This document shows positions 28,766 through 37,011 of a stretch of 64,000 nucleotides of DNA, in pieces. Source of the DNA: Oceanithermus desulfurans (GTDB lineage: Bacteria; Deinococcota; Deinococci; Deinococcales; Marinithermaceae). Numbering within the stretch: the stretch's first letter is position 1; every line of letters starts with the position of its first letter. Under the pieces are notes generated by a model. The model did not search any database, had not been told where the DNA came from, and saw only the letters and a list, made by a program, of their open reading frames with translations. The position numbers and the translations under genes were made by a program. Location: NCBI RefSeq assembly GCF_014201675.1, contig NZ_JACHEZ010000004.1, positions 241,054-305,053 of the forward strand. Reading direction: 5' to 3'.

Positions 28766-29230
28766 ATGAAACGATGGTGGCTGGTGGTCATAGCGGCATT
28801 GACGTTGGGCGCGGCGGCGCAGATGGGCGGCACCGCCGAGACGCTTTGGAAGTTCCTGCAGAGCCAGGGGTACCAGCTGGGCTGGCACTACATCCCCGGC
28901 GAGCCGGCGGGCAAGTACCCGGGCGGCGCGCCCCACGGGGCGATCCTGCGCACCTTCACCAACGACATCGCCTTCGACGCGCTTTCCAAGAAGACGTTCC
29001 CGCTGCCCGAGGGCGCGATCATCGTCAAGGAGAACTACACGCCGGGCGGCGAGCTCGCGGCGGTCACGGTGATGCAGAAGATCGCCGGCTTCAACCCCGA
29101 GGGCGGCGACTGGTTCTGGGCCAAGTACGCGCCCGACGGCAGCGTGCAGGCGAGCGGCAAGGTGGGCGGCTGCATCGGCTGCCACGCCCAGAAGAAGGCC
29201 TCGGACTGGATCTTCAGCGGCAGCGAGTAG
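28766..29230 (+). CDS. Cytochrome P460-like c-type haem protein (copy 2)
   Basis: A 154-residue paralogue of the preceding protein, with the same order of features: signal peptide (MKRWWLVVIAALTLGAAAQ), AIIVKENY, FNPEGGDWFWAKY and CIGCHAQKKASDW. The two C-terminal tails are almost identical, so the duplication is evident. It has its own GGAGG site and a TAGGCT box upstream, so it may be transcribed independently. A hairpin follows the stop. Confidence 0.82.
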   Translation: MKRWWLVVIAALTLGAAAQMGGTAETLWKFLQSQGYQLGWHYIPGEPAGKYPGGAPHGAILRTFTNDIAFDALSKKTFPLPEGAIIVKENYTPGGELAAVTVMQKIAGFNPEGGDWFWAKYAPDGSVQASGKVGGCIGCHAQKKASDWIFSGSE

Positions 29231-29252
29231 CCGCGCCCCCGACCCAGGAACC

Positions 29253-29282
29253 AGGAACCCCCGGCCCAGGCCGGGGGTTCCT
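29253..29282. terminator. Hairpin between the P460 genes and slyD
   Basis: A 14-bp perfect inverted repeat (arms AGGAACCCCCGGCC and its complement) with a 2-nt centre. There is no clear T-run, so it may be a weak terminator or mRNA-end stabiliser. It serves both convergent genes. Confidence 0.65.
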
Positions 29283-29296
29283 GCGTGCGTAGGGGC

Positions 29297-29767
29297 TTAG
29301 TGGTGGTGGCCGCCGGGGCCGTGGACGTGGCCGTGGGCCAACTCCTCGGGGGTGGCGTCGCGCACTTCCTTGATCTCGACCGCGAAGTTCAGGGTCTTGC
29401 CGGCGAGGGGGTGGTTGAAGTCGACGGTGACGTCCTCGCCCTCAACCTTGGTGACGGTGAGGGGCAGGGGGTTGCCCTGGTCGTCCTGGGCGTAGAACTG
29501 CTCGCCCACCTCGACCTTGGCGTCGTCGGGGAAGGCCGAGCGGGGCACGACCTGCACGCCCTCTTCGTTGCGCTCGCCGTAGGCCTCCTCGGGGGCTACG
29601 GTCACCTCGAACGACTCGCCTGCTGCGCGGCCCTCGATCTCCTTCTCGAGGCCGGGGATGATCTGCTGGTGTCCGTGGATGTAGGCCAGCTCGCCCTGGT
29701 CCACCGTCTCGCCTTCGACGGTGAGGGTGTAGGCGATCGTGACCACTTTGTCTTTGCTTGCGTTCAT
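29297..29767 (-). CDS. slyD: FKBP-type peptidyl-prolyl isomerase SlyD
   Basis: A 156-residue cytosolic prolyl isomerase/chaperone. The FKBP halves flank an inserted IF domain (residues ~65-125), as in Thermus SlyD; FNHPLAGKTLNF is a family signature. The C-terminal tail HGHVHGPGGHHH is a nickel-binding histidine cluster. A strong GGGAGGAA site precedes ATG 29767. Confidence 0.95.
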   Translation of the reverse strand: MNASKDKVVTIAYTLTVEGETVDQGELAYIHGHQQIIPGLEKEIEGRAAGESFEVTVAPEEAYGERNEEGVQVVPRSAFPDDAKVEVGEQFYAQDDQGNPLPLTVTKVEGEDVTVDFNHPLAGKTLNFAVEIKEVRDATPEELAHGHVHGPGGHHH

Positions 29768-29839
29768 GCGTTCCTCCCTTCGGTTTTACCGAAGTCTTCT
29801 CAGCCTAACCGAGGTCGGTGAGGGAATCGTAAATGCGCT

Positions 29840-29845
29840 TACTAT
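29840..29845 (+). promoter_or_regulatory. -10 box of the cysteine synthase gene
   Basis: TACTAT, 30 nt before ATG 29876. No strong Shine-Dalgarno follows. Confidence 0.45.
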
Positions 29846-29875
29846 TGCCGGGGCCACATCTGCCAGGGTAGGGTC

Positions 29876-30787
29876 ATGGAGCTCGAGCAGACGATCGGGA
29901 ACACACCGGTGGTGCGGTTGCGGCGGCTCGCCGCGGACGCGGCCGAGGTCTGGGTCAAGCTGGAAGGGGCGAACCCCGGGGGCTCGATCAAGGACCGCGC
30001 CGCCTGGGGAATGGTGCGCGGCGCCGAGGATCGCGGCGAGCTGCGCCCCGGCAGCGGCCAGTGGATCGTCGAGGCCACCTCCGGGAACACCGGCATCGGC
30101 CTCGCCATGATCGCCGCGGCGCGGGGCTACCGCTACCTCAACGTCTCCACCGAGGGCCTCTCGCCCGAGCGGCGGGCCATCCTGCGGGCCTACGGCGCCG
30201 AGCTGGAGTTCGTGCCCTCCTCCGAAGGCATGCGCGGCGCCCGCGAGCGGGCGCGGCGGATCGCGGAGGAGAGCGGGGCCTGGTGGGCCGACCAGTTCGC
30301 CAACCCCGACAACCCCCGCGCCCACGAGCGCACCACCGGCCCGGAGATCTGGCAGCAGCTCGAGGGCCGCGTGGACGCCCTCGTCTGGGGTACGGGGACC
30401 GGCGGCACGATCTCGGGCGTGGGGCGCTACCTCAAGTCGCGCAACCCGCAGCTGCGGGTGATCGCGCTCGAGCCCGCCACCCACCAGGCCATCGCCGGGG
30501 GGCCGCTCGAAGGGCACGCCTTCCAGGGCATGGGTCCGGGCTTCGTCCCCGAGAACCTGGACCTCGACCTGCTCGACGAGGTCTGGCCGGTACCCAAGGA
30601 CGCCGCCTTCGCGATCGGGCGGCGCGCCTGGCGCGAGGAAGGGCTGCTCCTCGGCCTCAGCTCGATGGCCAACCTCTGGGGGGCGCTCGAGCTGGCGCGC
30701 CGGCTGGGGCCGGGGCGCCGCATCGTCACGCTCTCGGCCGATTCGGGCTTCAAGTACCTGAGCGCCGAACCCTACGCCGGCGCCTAA
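29876..30787 (+). CDS. cysM: Cysteine synthase (PLP-dependent, CysM/CysK type)
   Basis: A 303-residue O-acetylserine sulfhydrylase-like enzyme that makes cysteine. It starts with TIGNTPVVRL; the PLP lysine is K39 in GGSIKDRAA; the substrate loop ATSGNTG and the phosphate loop GTGTGGTISG are present. CysM versus CysK cannot be settled; the short C-terminus favours CysM-like forms. The stop overlaps the convergent FUN14 gene by 4 bp. Confidence 0.9.
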   Translation: MELEQTIGNTPVVRLRRLAADAAEVWVKLEGANPGGSIKDRAAWGMVRGAEDRGELRPGSGQWIVEATSGNTGIGLAMIAAARGYRYLNVSTEGLSPERRAILRAYGAELEFVPSSEGMRGARERARRIAEESGAWWADQFANPDNPRAHERTTGPEIWQQLEGRVDALVWGTGTGGTISGVGRYLKSRNPQLRVIALEPATHQAIAGGPLEGHAFQGMGPGFVPENLDLDLLDEVWPVPKDAAFAIGRRAWREEGLLLGLSSMANLWGALELARRLGPGRRIVTLSADSGFKYLSAEPYAGA

Positions 30788-31098
30788 CCGCGTTTCAGCC
30801 CCCAGACCATGCCGGCGGCGAAGCCTCCGGCGAAGGGGGCGTTGTAGGTAAGCACGTCGAGGAGCCGTTGCCACAGGGTGCGCAGCTGCTCCTGGCCCAG
30901 GAGCGGGTCCACGCTCGCCTGGATGCGGGTCCAGTCGATCTCCACGAAGCCGTAGTAGGCCATCACCTGCAGACCGATGAAGAAGAGGCCGAGCACCAGC
31001 GCGGCGAGCTTGCCCACCTTCTTGAGGGCGTAGCCGGCCACGAAGCCGGCCAGGCCGCCGAAGGTGATCTGGCCGATGTAGGGCTGCAGGGCTTCCAC
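30784..31098 (-). CDS. FUN14 domain membrane protein
   Basis: A 104-residue small membrane protein. FUN14 features are the glycine-rich helices (GLAGFVAGYALKKVGKL) and the following VLGLFFIGLQVMAYYGFVEIDW. The C-terminus has another helix with GGFAAGMVWGLKRG. The bacterial function is unknown. GTG 31098 is taken as start because TATGAT lies 6 nt upstream. Confidence 0.85.
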   Translation of the reverse strand: MEALQPYIGQITFGGLAGFVAGYALKKVGKLAALVLGLFFIGLQVMAYYGFVEIDWTRIQASVDPLLGQEQLRTLWQRLLDVLTYNAPFAGGFAAGMVWGLKRG

Positions 31099-31104
31099 GT
31101 GCGC

Positions 31105-31110
31105 ATCATA
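31105..31110 (-). promoter_or_regulatory. -10 box of the FUN14 gene
   Basis: TATGAT on the minus strand, 6 nt before GTG 31098. Confidence 0.6.
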
Positions 31111-31158
31111 CCGCGGCCGTAAACTGAGAAGGAACCAAAGCATCTTGGGAGGAGGCGC

Positions 31159-32766
31159 ATGGAACACCTCTCGTACGCCTACGGCAAGAACCACTACCTC
31201 GAAGACCCCGACCTGCGCGCGGTGCTGGCCCACTTCTGGCCCGAAGCCCGGGAGCGGGAGGCGGAGCTGGCCGACTGGGGCGCGTTCATGGGGCGCGAGG
31301 TCTACGAGGCGGCCTACCACGTCGACCAGGAGGCGGAGCCGGTGCTGGTGATGCACGACCTCGACGGCCGGCGCGTCGACCGGGTGCGGCTGGCCCCGGT
31401 CCAGCGGCAGCTGCTCGAGCGCCTGCGGCCGATCATGCATCCGCCCTACGAGGGCGGGAGCTGGCACCACCACTTCGCCCTCGGCTACCTGCTGGCCGAC
31501 CCCGGCCTCTACTGCATCCTCACGATCACCCACCAGGTGGCCTACCCGCTCCACAAGTACGCCCCCGACCTGAGCGCCTGGAAGGAGCGCGTCCTCTACG
31601 GGGACGCCTGGGGCGCCACCTGGATGACCGAGATCCAGGGCGGCAGCGACCTGGGGGCGAACCGCACCACCGCGCGGCGCGAAGGGGACGTCTGGCGGCT
31701 TTCCGCCGGCGACAAGTACTTCGCCTCGGGCGCCGGGCTCGCGGACGTAGCCGTGGCCACCGCCCGGCCCGAAGGGGCACCCGCGGGCCCCAAGGGGCTG
31801 GCGCTCTTCCTTGTGCCGCGCCTCGACGCCCGCGGCGAACTCAACTTCAAGGTGCGGCGGCTCAAGGCCAAGAGCGGCACCCGGGCGGTGCCTTCCGGCG
31901 AGGTCGAGCTCGAGGGCAGCGAGGCCTGGTTGATCGGCCGCGCCGAGGAGGGCATCTACTACACCCTCGAGACCCTCACGGTCTCGCGCCTGGCCAACGC
32001 CGTCGCCGCCATGGGGATCGCCGCCAAGGCGATCCTGGAGGTGCGCGAGCGGGTGCGACGGCGCGAGGCCTTCGGCCGGCCGCTCGCGGACTGGCCGCTC
32101 GTGCGCCACGACCTGCTCGAGCTGGCGGTGCGTCACGCCGGCGGGCTGGCCCTCGCCTTCGCCGCCATCGACGCCTTCGACCGCGCCTGGGCGGACCGCC
32201 CGCCCTACAGCGAGCGCTACCACTTCGCCCGCTTCCTCTCGCACCTGGCCAAGAACCGCACCGCCGACCATGCCGCCGAGATCACCCGCCTGGCCATGGA
32301 GCTCTTCGGCGGCCTGGGCTTCCTGGAGGAGTACGCGGTGGCGCGCTGGCACCGCGAGGCGCTGATCACCCCGATCTGGGAAGGGCCGAGCAACGTCCAG
32401 GCCCTCGACCTGCTCGAGGCTATGCAGAAGAAACGGGCCCACGAGCCCTTCCTCGCCTGGCTCGAAGAGCGGCTGGCCCCGCGGGACGAGGCCGGCGCCG
32501 GGGCGGCGCTGGACGCGGCGCGCCGCACCCTCGCCGGGCTGGCCGGGGCGGAGCCCGAGGCCGCCGTCTGGACGGCCAAGGCGGCGCTCGCGCGGCTGGC
32601 CGACGCGGCGGCGGTGGCCGCCCTGTACGGGCTCGCGGACGGGTCGGGAGGGCGCTACCGCGAGCTCGCGGAGCTCTACGCGGGCCGCTTCCTGCGGGGC
32701 GAGCCCTTCCCGGCCGCGGCGGCGCGGCGCCCCGAGGTTTTCCTGCCGGGGAAGGGGCCGTCTTGA
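31159..32766 (+). CDS. Acyl-CoA dehydrogenase family protein (AidB-like)
   Basis: A 535-residue FAD flavoprotein. Family marks: WMTEIQGGSDLGANRTTA, the GDKYFASG and IAAKAILEVRERVRRREAFGRPL stretches, and MELFGGLGFLEEYAVARWHREA with PIWEGPSNVQALD, which resembles AidB/isovaleryl-CoA dehydrogenase-like enzymes rather than short fatty-acid dehydrogenases. Length matches AidB (~540). The natural substrate is unknown. GGGAGGAGG precedes the ATG, and TAAACT upstream could be its -10 box. Confidence 0.9.
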   Translation: MEHLSYAYGKNHYLEDPDLRAVLAHFWPEAREREAELADWGAFMGREVYEAAYHVDQEAEPVLVMHDLDGRRVDRVRLAPVQRQLLERLRPIMHPPYEGGSWHHHFALGYLLADPGLYCILTITHQVAYPLHKYAPDLSAWKERVLYGDAWGATWMTEIQGGSDLGANRTTARREGDVWRLSAGDKYFASGAGLADVAVATARPEGAPAGPKGLALFLVPRLDARGELNFKVRRLKAKSGTRAVPSGEVELEGSEAWLIGRAEEGIYYTLETLTVSRLANAVAAMGIAAKAILEVRERVRRREAFGRPLADWPLVRHDLLELAVRHAGGLALAFAAIDAFDRAWADRPPYSERYHFARFLSHLAKNRTADHAAEITRLAMELFGGLGFLEEYAVARWHREALITPIWEGPSNVQALDLLEAMQKKRAHEPFLAWLEERLAPRDEAGAGAALDAARRTLAGLAGAEPEAAVWTAKAALARLADAAAVAALYGLADGSGGRYRELAELYAGRFLRGEPFPAAAARRPEVFLPGKGPS

Positions 32767-32793
32767 CGTGGACTCGGTTCAAACCGGTAAGAT
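32763..32793 (+). promoter_or_regulatory. Promoter of the mal operon
   Basis: TTGACG (32763-32768) and TAAGAT (32788-32793) with a 19-bp spacer. The -35 box overlaps the stop of the acyl-CoA dehydrogenase gene. A dyad lies in the spacer. Confidence 0.55.
32775..32786. promoter_or_regulatory. Dyad in the mal promoter spacer (possible operator)
   Basis: CGGTT and AACCG arms around a CA centre, between the proposed -35 and -10 boxes. A bound repressor there would block RNA polymerase. Confidence 0.4.
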
Positions 32794-32851
32794 AGAACCA
32801 GGCGCGGGAAACGGTGGAAACGAAGTTCGTACCTCCCCCGTTCGCGCTGAG

Positions 32852-32865
32852 TGGTAGCGCTACCA
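32852..32865. promoter_or_regulatory. LacI-family type operator upstream of malE
   Basis: Perfect 14-bp palindrome TGGTAGCGCTACCA with the central CG typical of LacI/GalR-family sites, 30 bp before the malE start. A maltose repressor is the probable ligand, but its gene is not in the window. Confidence 0.75.
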
Positions 32866-32895
32866 TCGTCAGGTGGAGCGTAAGGAGGTGGTCGT

Positions 32896-34092
32896 ATGAA
32901 GAAACTCTGGATGGCAGCCCTGGTGCTGCTGATGGGCGTGGCCATGGCTGCGGGACAGATCACCGTCTGGACGCACTTCGGAGGGCCCGAGCTCGAGTTC
33001 CTGAAGGATCAGGCCCAGCGCTACGAGAAGGCGACCGGCGTGGGGGTCCAGGTCGTCGAGGTGCCCTTCGGCGACATCAAGCAGAAATTCATCCTGGGCG
33101 CCCCCCAGGGCGAGGCCGCCGACCTGGTCGTCACCGTTCCCCACGACTGGGTGGGCGAGATGGCCGCGGCCGGGGTGCTCGAGCCCGTGGGCAAGTACGC
33201 CACCCAGGACTACCTCTCGGGGCTGATGCCGGTGGCCGTGGACGCCTTCAGCTACGGCGGCAAGCTCTTCGGCCTGCCGATGAACGCCGAGTCGGTGGCG
33301 CTCATCTACAACAAGGACCTGGTCCAGACTCCTCCGGCGACCTGGGACGAGTTCCTGGCGCTCGCCAAGAAGTACACCACCGGCGACACCTTCGGCTTCC
33401 TCTACGACCTCGGCAACCCCTACTTCAACTACGGCTGGTTCAAGGCCTACGGCGCCTACGTCTTCGGTAAGAACCCCGACGGCAGCCTCAACCCGGCCGA
33501 CCTGGGCCTCGGTGGCGAGCCGGGCTACAAGGCGGGCCAGTTCATCAAGGACCTGCGCTACAAGTACGAGCTGATCCCCGAGGGCGTGGACTACGGCGTG
33601 GCCGACGGTGCCTTCAAGGACGGCGTGCTGGCCATGATCCTCAATGGCCCCTGGGCGCTGGGCGACTACAAGAAGGCCGGGCTCAACTTCGGCATCGCCC
33701 CGCTGCCCGCGCCTCCCGGCGGCGACGCCTGGGGTCCCTTCGTGGGCGTGCAGGGCGTGGTCGTGAACGCCTACTCGAAGAACAAGATCGCCGCGGTGAA
33801 CTTCGCCAAGGCGCTGGTCAGTCCCGCCAACCAGGTGGCCTTCAACAAGGCCGGCGGCCGCATCCCGGTCTCGCTGGGCGCGCTCGAGCAGCTGAAGGAC
33901 GACCCCGTCGTCAAGGGCTTCTCGACGACGATCGCCATGGGCGACCCCATGCCCAACATCCCGGCGATGGGCAAGGTTTGGGGCCCCTGGGGGAACGCGC
34001 TCGCGCTCATCACCCAGAAGCCCGACTCGGACGTGAAGAAGATCATCGACGACATGGTCGCCGAGATCGAAAAGGCCATCAAGGGCCAGTAA
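32896..34092 (+). CDS. malE: Maltose/maltodextrin ABC transporter substrate-binding protein
   Basis: A 398-residue periplasmic binding protein. A signal peptide (KKLWMAALVLLMGVAMAAG) precedes ITVWTHFGGPELEFLKD and the MalE-like GLPMNAESVALIYNKDL, MILNGPWALGDY and GPFVGVQGVVVNA stretches. It captures maltodextrins for MalFG. TAAGGAGG lies upstream of the ATG. A strong hairpin directly follows its stop, which should favour malE expression over malFG. Confidence 0.95.
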   Translation: MKKLWMAALVLLMGVAMAAGQITVWTHFGGPELEFLKDQAQRYEKATGVGVQVVEVPFGDIKQKFILGAPQGEAADLVVTVPHDWVGEMAAAGVLEPVGKYATQDYLSGLMPVAVDAFSYGGKLFGLPMNAESVALIYNKDLVQTPPATWDEFLALAKKYTTGDTFGFLYDLGNPYFNYGWFKAYGAYVFGKNPDGSLNPADLGLGGEPGYKAGQFIKDLRYKYELIPEGVDYGVADGAFKDGVLAMILNGPWALGDYKKAGLNFGIAPLPAPPGGDAWGPFVGVQGVVVNAYSKNKIAAVNFAKALVSPANQVAFNKAGGRIPVSLGALEQLKDDPVVKGFSTTIAMGDPMPNIPAMGKVWGPWGNALALITQKPDSDVKKIIDDMVAEIEKAIKGQ

Positions 34093-34100
34093 GCGGACGC

Positions 34101-34124
34101 GGGGGCGGCCTTCGGGCCGCCCCC
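34101..34124 (+). other. Intercistronic hairpin between malE and malF
   Basis: A 10-bp GC-only stem (GGGGGCGGCC) closed by the extra-stable TTCG tetraloop, 8 bp after the malE stop and 14 bp before malF. No T-run follows, so it is more likely a partial terminator or 3'-end stabiliser than a full stop. Confidence 0.8.
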
Positions 34125-34138
34125 CTCTGGGGTCTTCC

Positions 34139-35500
34139 TTGTACCGTCATCCTCCGGGACTTCGTGGTTTCCTGATCGCCGTCGCCCTCTTGGGGGGTGC
34201 GATGGTGATCGCCTTCGCCGCGGGCGCGGCGACCTTTTTCGCGCTCGAATCCGCCGCGACGGCCGCCGGTCGCCCCGAAGGCGTACCCAACTGGTGGATC
34301 CTGGTCACCTCGGTGGCCTTTTTTCTTCCCGTCCTCTTCCTGCTGGGCCGCACCTTCCCCTTCCTCACCGACTGGTACTACCTGCTGCCGGCGATCGTCT
34401 TCCTGCTCGTCTTCACCGTCTACCCCATCGTGCTGACCGTCTACCTGGCCTTCACCGACTACTCGGGGGCCCGCAACGGCTTTCCCGACCGCGCCACCGA
34501 GACGGCGGTCGTCGGGGTGGAGGGGCCGCGCCTCACCCTCGCCGCCGACCCGCACCGCGCGCTCGGCTGCGGCGAGAGCTGCGTGGGCGAGCGGCTCGAG
34601 CTCGTCGGCGACGGCCACCGGGGGCGCTTCGTGGTGACCGCCGAGGCGGGCGCCGAGCTCACCCTCGACCGCGCGCCGGCGTTCGCGCCCCGGTACGCCT
34701 ACCGGGTCAACGCCTACCACTTCATCGGTTTCAAGAACTTCGTTTTCATTTTCCAAAACGCCTCCAAGGCGCTCTGGCCGGTCTTCGTCTGGAACGTGGT
34801 CTTCGCCGCGTTCACGGTGCTCTCGACCGCGCTGGTGGGCCTGCTGCTGGGCGTGCTGCTGAACAACAAGGACCTCAAACTGCGCAACCTCTACCGGACG
34901 CTGCTCATCATTTCCTGGGCGCTTCCGGGCGTGATCACCATTCAGATGTGGGTGGCGCTGCTCAACAAACAGTTCGGCGCCATCAACCGGCTGCTGGGGC
35001 TCTTGGGCGTCTACCCGATTCCCTGGCTGCTCGACCCGCTCTGGGCCAAGGTCTCGGTGCTGCTCGTCAACCTCTGGCTGGGTTTCCCCTACATGATGAC
35101 GGCCACGCTGGGGGCGCTCTCGACGATTCCCGACGAGCTCTACGAGGCGGCCAAGGTCGACGGGGCGAACGCGCTCGACGCCTTCCAGTACATCACCCTG
35201 CCGCTTTTGCGCACCGCCTTCGTTCCCATCCTGCTGGCTTCCTTCGCCTTCAACTTCAACAACTTCAACGTCATCTACCTGCTCACCGGCGGCGGGCCCG
35301 CCACCGAGGGCCAGCTTTCCACGGCTCAGGCGACGGACATCCTCATCTCCTGGGCCTACAAGACGGCCTTCCGTTCCGAGGGCCAGTCGGCCTACGGCCT
35401 GGGCGCGGCGATCAGCCTGGTCATCTTCGTACTCACCGTGGGCATCAGCCTGGTCAACTTCCGCGTGAGCGGGGCGCTGCGTGAGGAGGGGCGGCGGTGA
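34139..35500 (+). CDS. malF: Maltose/maltodextrin ABC transporter permease MalF
   Basis: A 453-residue inner-membrane permease. It has several helices, a periplasmic insertion of ~100 residues after helix 3 (GVEGPRLTLAADPHRALG...), and the ABC permease coupling motif EAAKVDGANALDAFQYITLP. A TTG start (34139) is used; the frame has no better candidate close by. Its stop overlaps the malG start as GTGA. Confidence 0.92.
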   Translation: MYRHPPGLRGFLIAVALLGGAMVIAFAAGAATFFALESAATAAGRPEGVPNWWILVTSVAFFLPVLFLLGRTFPFLTDWYYLLPAIVFLLVFTVYPIVLTVYLAFTDYSGARNGFPDRATETAVVGVEGPRLTLAADPHRALGCGESCVGERLELVGDGHRGRFVVTAEAGAELTLDRAPAFAPRYAYRVNAYHFIGFKNFVFIFQNASKALWPVFVWNVVFAAFTVLSTALVGLLLGVLLNNKDLKLRNLYRTLLIISWALPGVITIQMWVALLNKQFGAINRLLGLLGVYPIPWLLDPLWAKVSVLLVNLWLGFPYMMTATLGALSTIPDELYEAAKVDGANALDAFQYITLPLLRTAFVPILLASFAFNFNNFNVIYLLTGGGPATEGQLSTAQATDILISWAYKTAFRSEGQSAYGLGAAISLVIFVLTVGISLVNFRVSGALREEGRR

Positions 35501-37011
35501 ACCGGCGCGCCTGGGCGGCCTTCGCGGTCCTGCTGCTCGCCTACCTGGCGGCGCAGTGGACGTTCTTCACCGCCCGCGGCCTGCGCCCCGACAGCTTCCT
35601 GATCTACGGCCTGGAGCGCGGCGACTGGGGGCTGGCCCTGGGCTTCGTCCTCGTCGTGCTGCTGCTGGGGCTGGGGCTTCGGAGGCGGCTCGGCCCGGTG
35701 GACGGCCTGCGGCTCGTGCTCTGGACCCTGGGCCTCGCCGAGCTGGGGGCCTACACCTGGGGCCTGGGCATCGAGCTCGCGGGGCGGGTGCAGCCCAAGC
35801 CCGCCTTCGGCGCGGTCTTCGTCCCCGGCGGCTGGCGCTACGTGCTGGCGGGTTACGCCGTGGCGACCCTGGCCCTCTTCGTCTACAGCTGGGCCGTCAT
35901 CAAGCTGGGCAACCGCCTCAGCGGCCGGCGGCGGCCGGTCGGGCCGCTCTTCGGGCAGGCCCTCACCCACCTCTTCCTATGGACCCTGGTCGTCCTCGTC
36001 TACTACCCGGTGCTGCAGGTGGTCAGCGCCTCGCTGGACCCGCGCAACAACCTCTTCAGCTTCCGCAAGGTGGAGAGCAGCTGGCTGCTGGTGCGGGCCA
36101 AGGTACTGCCGGCGCTCGACCAGGTCAGCTGGGCGAACTACGCCAAGCTGGTGGACGGGGTGGTCGTCTACCCCTGGCAGTGGGGGCTGCTGGCGCTGGC
36201 GCTGGGCCTCTTGCTGGCGGCGTTGGGGCTCGCCGCGCTGGCGCGGCGGCGCGGCGGCGAGCAACTCAAGGTGTGGCACGGCCGCGCCCTCTTCGGCTTC
36301 GCCGCGGTGCTCTTCGTGCTCGTCGTCTTCCTCAGCCCCGACCAGTTCACCGGCGCCGGCACCGAGAGCAAGTTCCTGCTCTGGGTGCGCAACACCCTGC
36401 TGGTCTCGGGCTCGAGCGGCCTGCTGGCCATCGCCCTGACGGCCACCGCCGGCTACGCCTTCGCCCGCTTCGACTTCCCGGGGCGCTACCCGACGCTGCT
36501 CACCTTCATCTTCATCCAGATGTTTCCCGGCTTTTTGGCGCTGGTGGCCATCTACTACCTGCTCAGCTGGCTCGACCTGCTCAACACCTTCACCGGCCTG
36601 CTGCTCGCCTACTCGGGCGGGATCATCAGCTTTGGCAGCTGGGTCTACAAGGGCTACGTCGAGAGCCTGGGACGCAGCCTCGAGGAGGCGGCCTACATCG
36701 ACGGCGCCACCCGCTGGCAGGCCTTCACCCGCATCGTGCTGCCGCTCTCGGCGCCGATGTTCGTCTTCATCTTCCTGCTCCAGTTCGTGGGCACCTACTC
36801 CGAGTTCATCATGGCCAACCTGGTGCTCACCGGCGTGGACAAGTGGACCGTCGGCCTCGGCCTCTACAGCTTCACCACCGGCCAGTTCTCCACCAAGTGG
36901 GGTCTCTTCGCCGCCGCCAGCGTGCTCGGTTCGCTGCCCATCCTGCTCATCTTCTACGGCTTCCAGCAGTACTTTGTCTCCGGCTACACCGCCGGCGCGG
37001 TCAAGGAATGA
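35497..37011 (+). CDS. malG: Maltose/maltodextrin ABC transporter permease MalG, N-terminally extended
   Basis: A 504-residue permease, about 200 residues longer than E. coli MalG. The C-terminal ~280 residues are canonical, with the coupling motif EEAAYIDGATRWQAFTRIVLP and a C-terminal end GYTAGAVKE like E. coli GLTAGGVKG. The extension carries about four additional hydrophobic segments. The GTG start overlaps malF. The next gene starts at its stop (ATGA). Confidence 0.92.
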   Translation: MNRRAWAAFAVLLLAYLAAQWTFFTARGLRPDSFLIYGLERGDWGLALGFVLVVLLLGLGLRRRLGPVDGLRLVLWTLGLAELGAYTWGLGIELAGRVQPKPAFGAVFVPGGWRYVLAGYAVATLALFVYSWAVIKLGNRLSGRRRPVGPLFGQALTHLFLWTLVVLVYYPVLQVVSASLDPRNNLFSFRKVESSWLLVRAKVLPALDQVSWANYAKLVDGVVVYPWQWGLLALALGLLLAALGLAALARRRGGEQLKVWHGRALFGFAAVLFVLVVFLSPDQFTGAGTESKFLLWVRNTLLVSGSSGLLAIALTATAGYAFARFDFPGRYPTLLTFIFIQMFPGFLALVAIYYLLSWLDLLNTFTGLLLAYSGGIISFGSWVYKGYVESLGRSLEEAAYIDGATRWQAFTRIVLPLSAPMFVFIFLLQFVGTYSEFIMANLVLTGVDKWTVGLGLYSFTTGQFSTKWGLFAAASVLGSLPILLIFYGFQQYFVSGYTAGAVKE

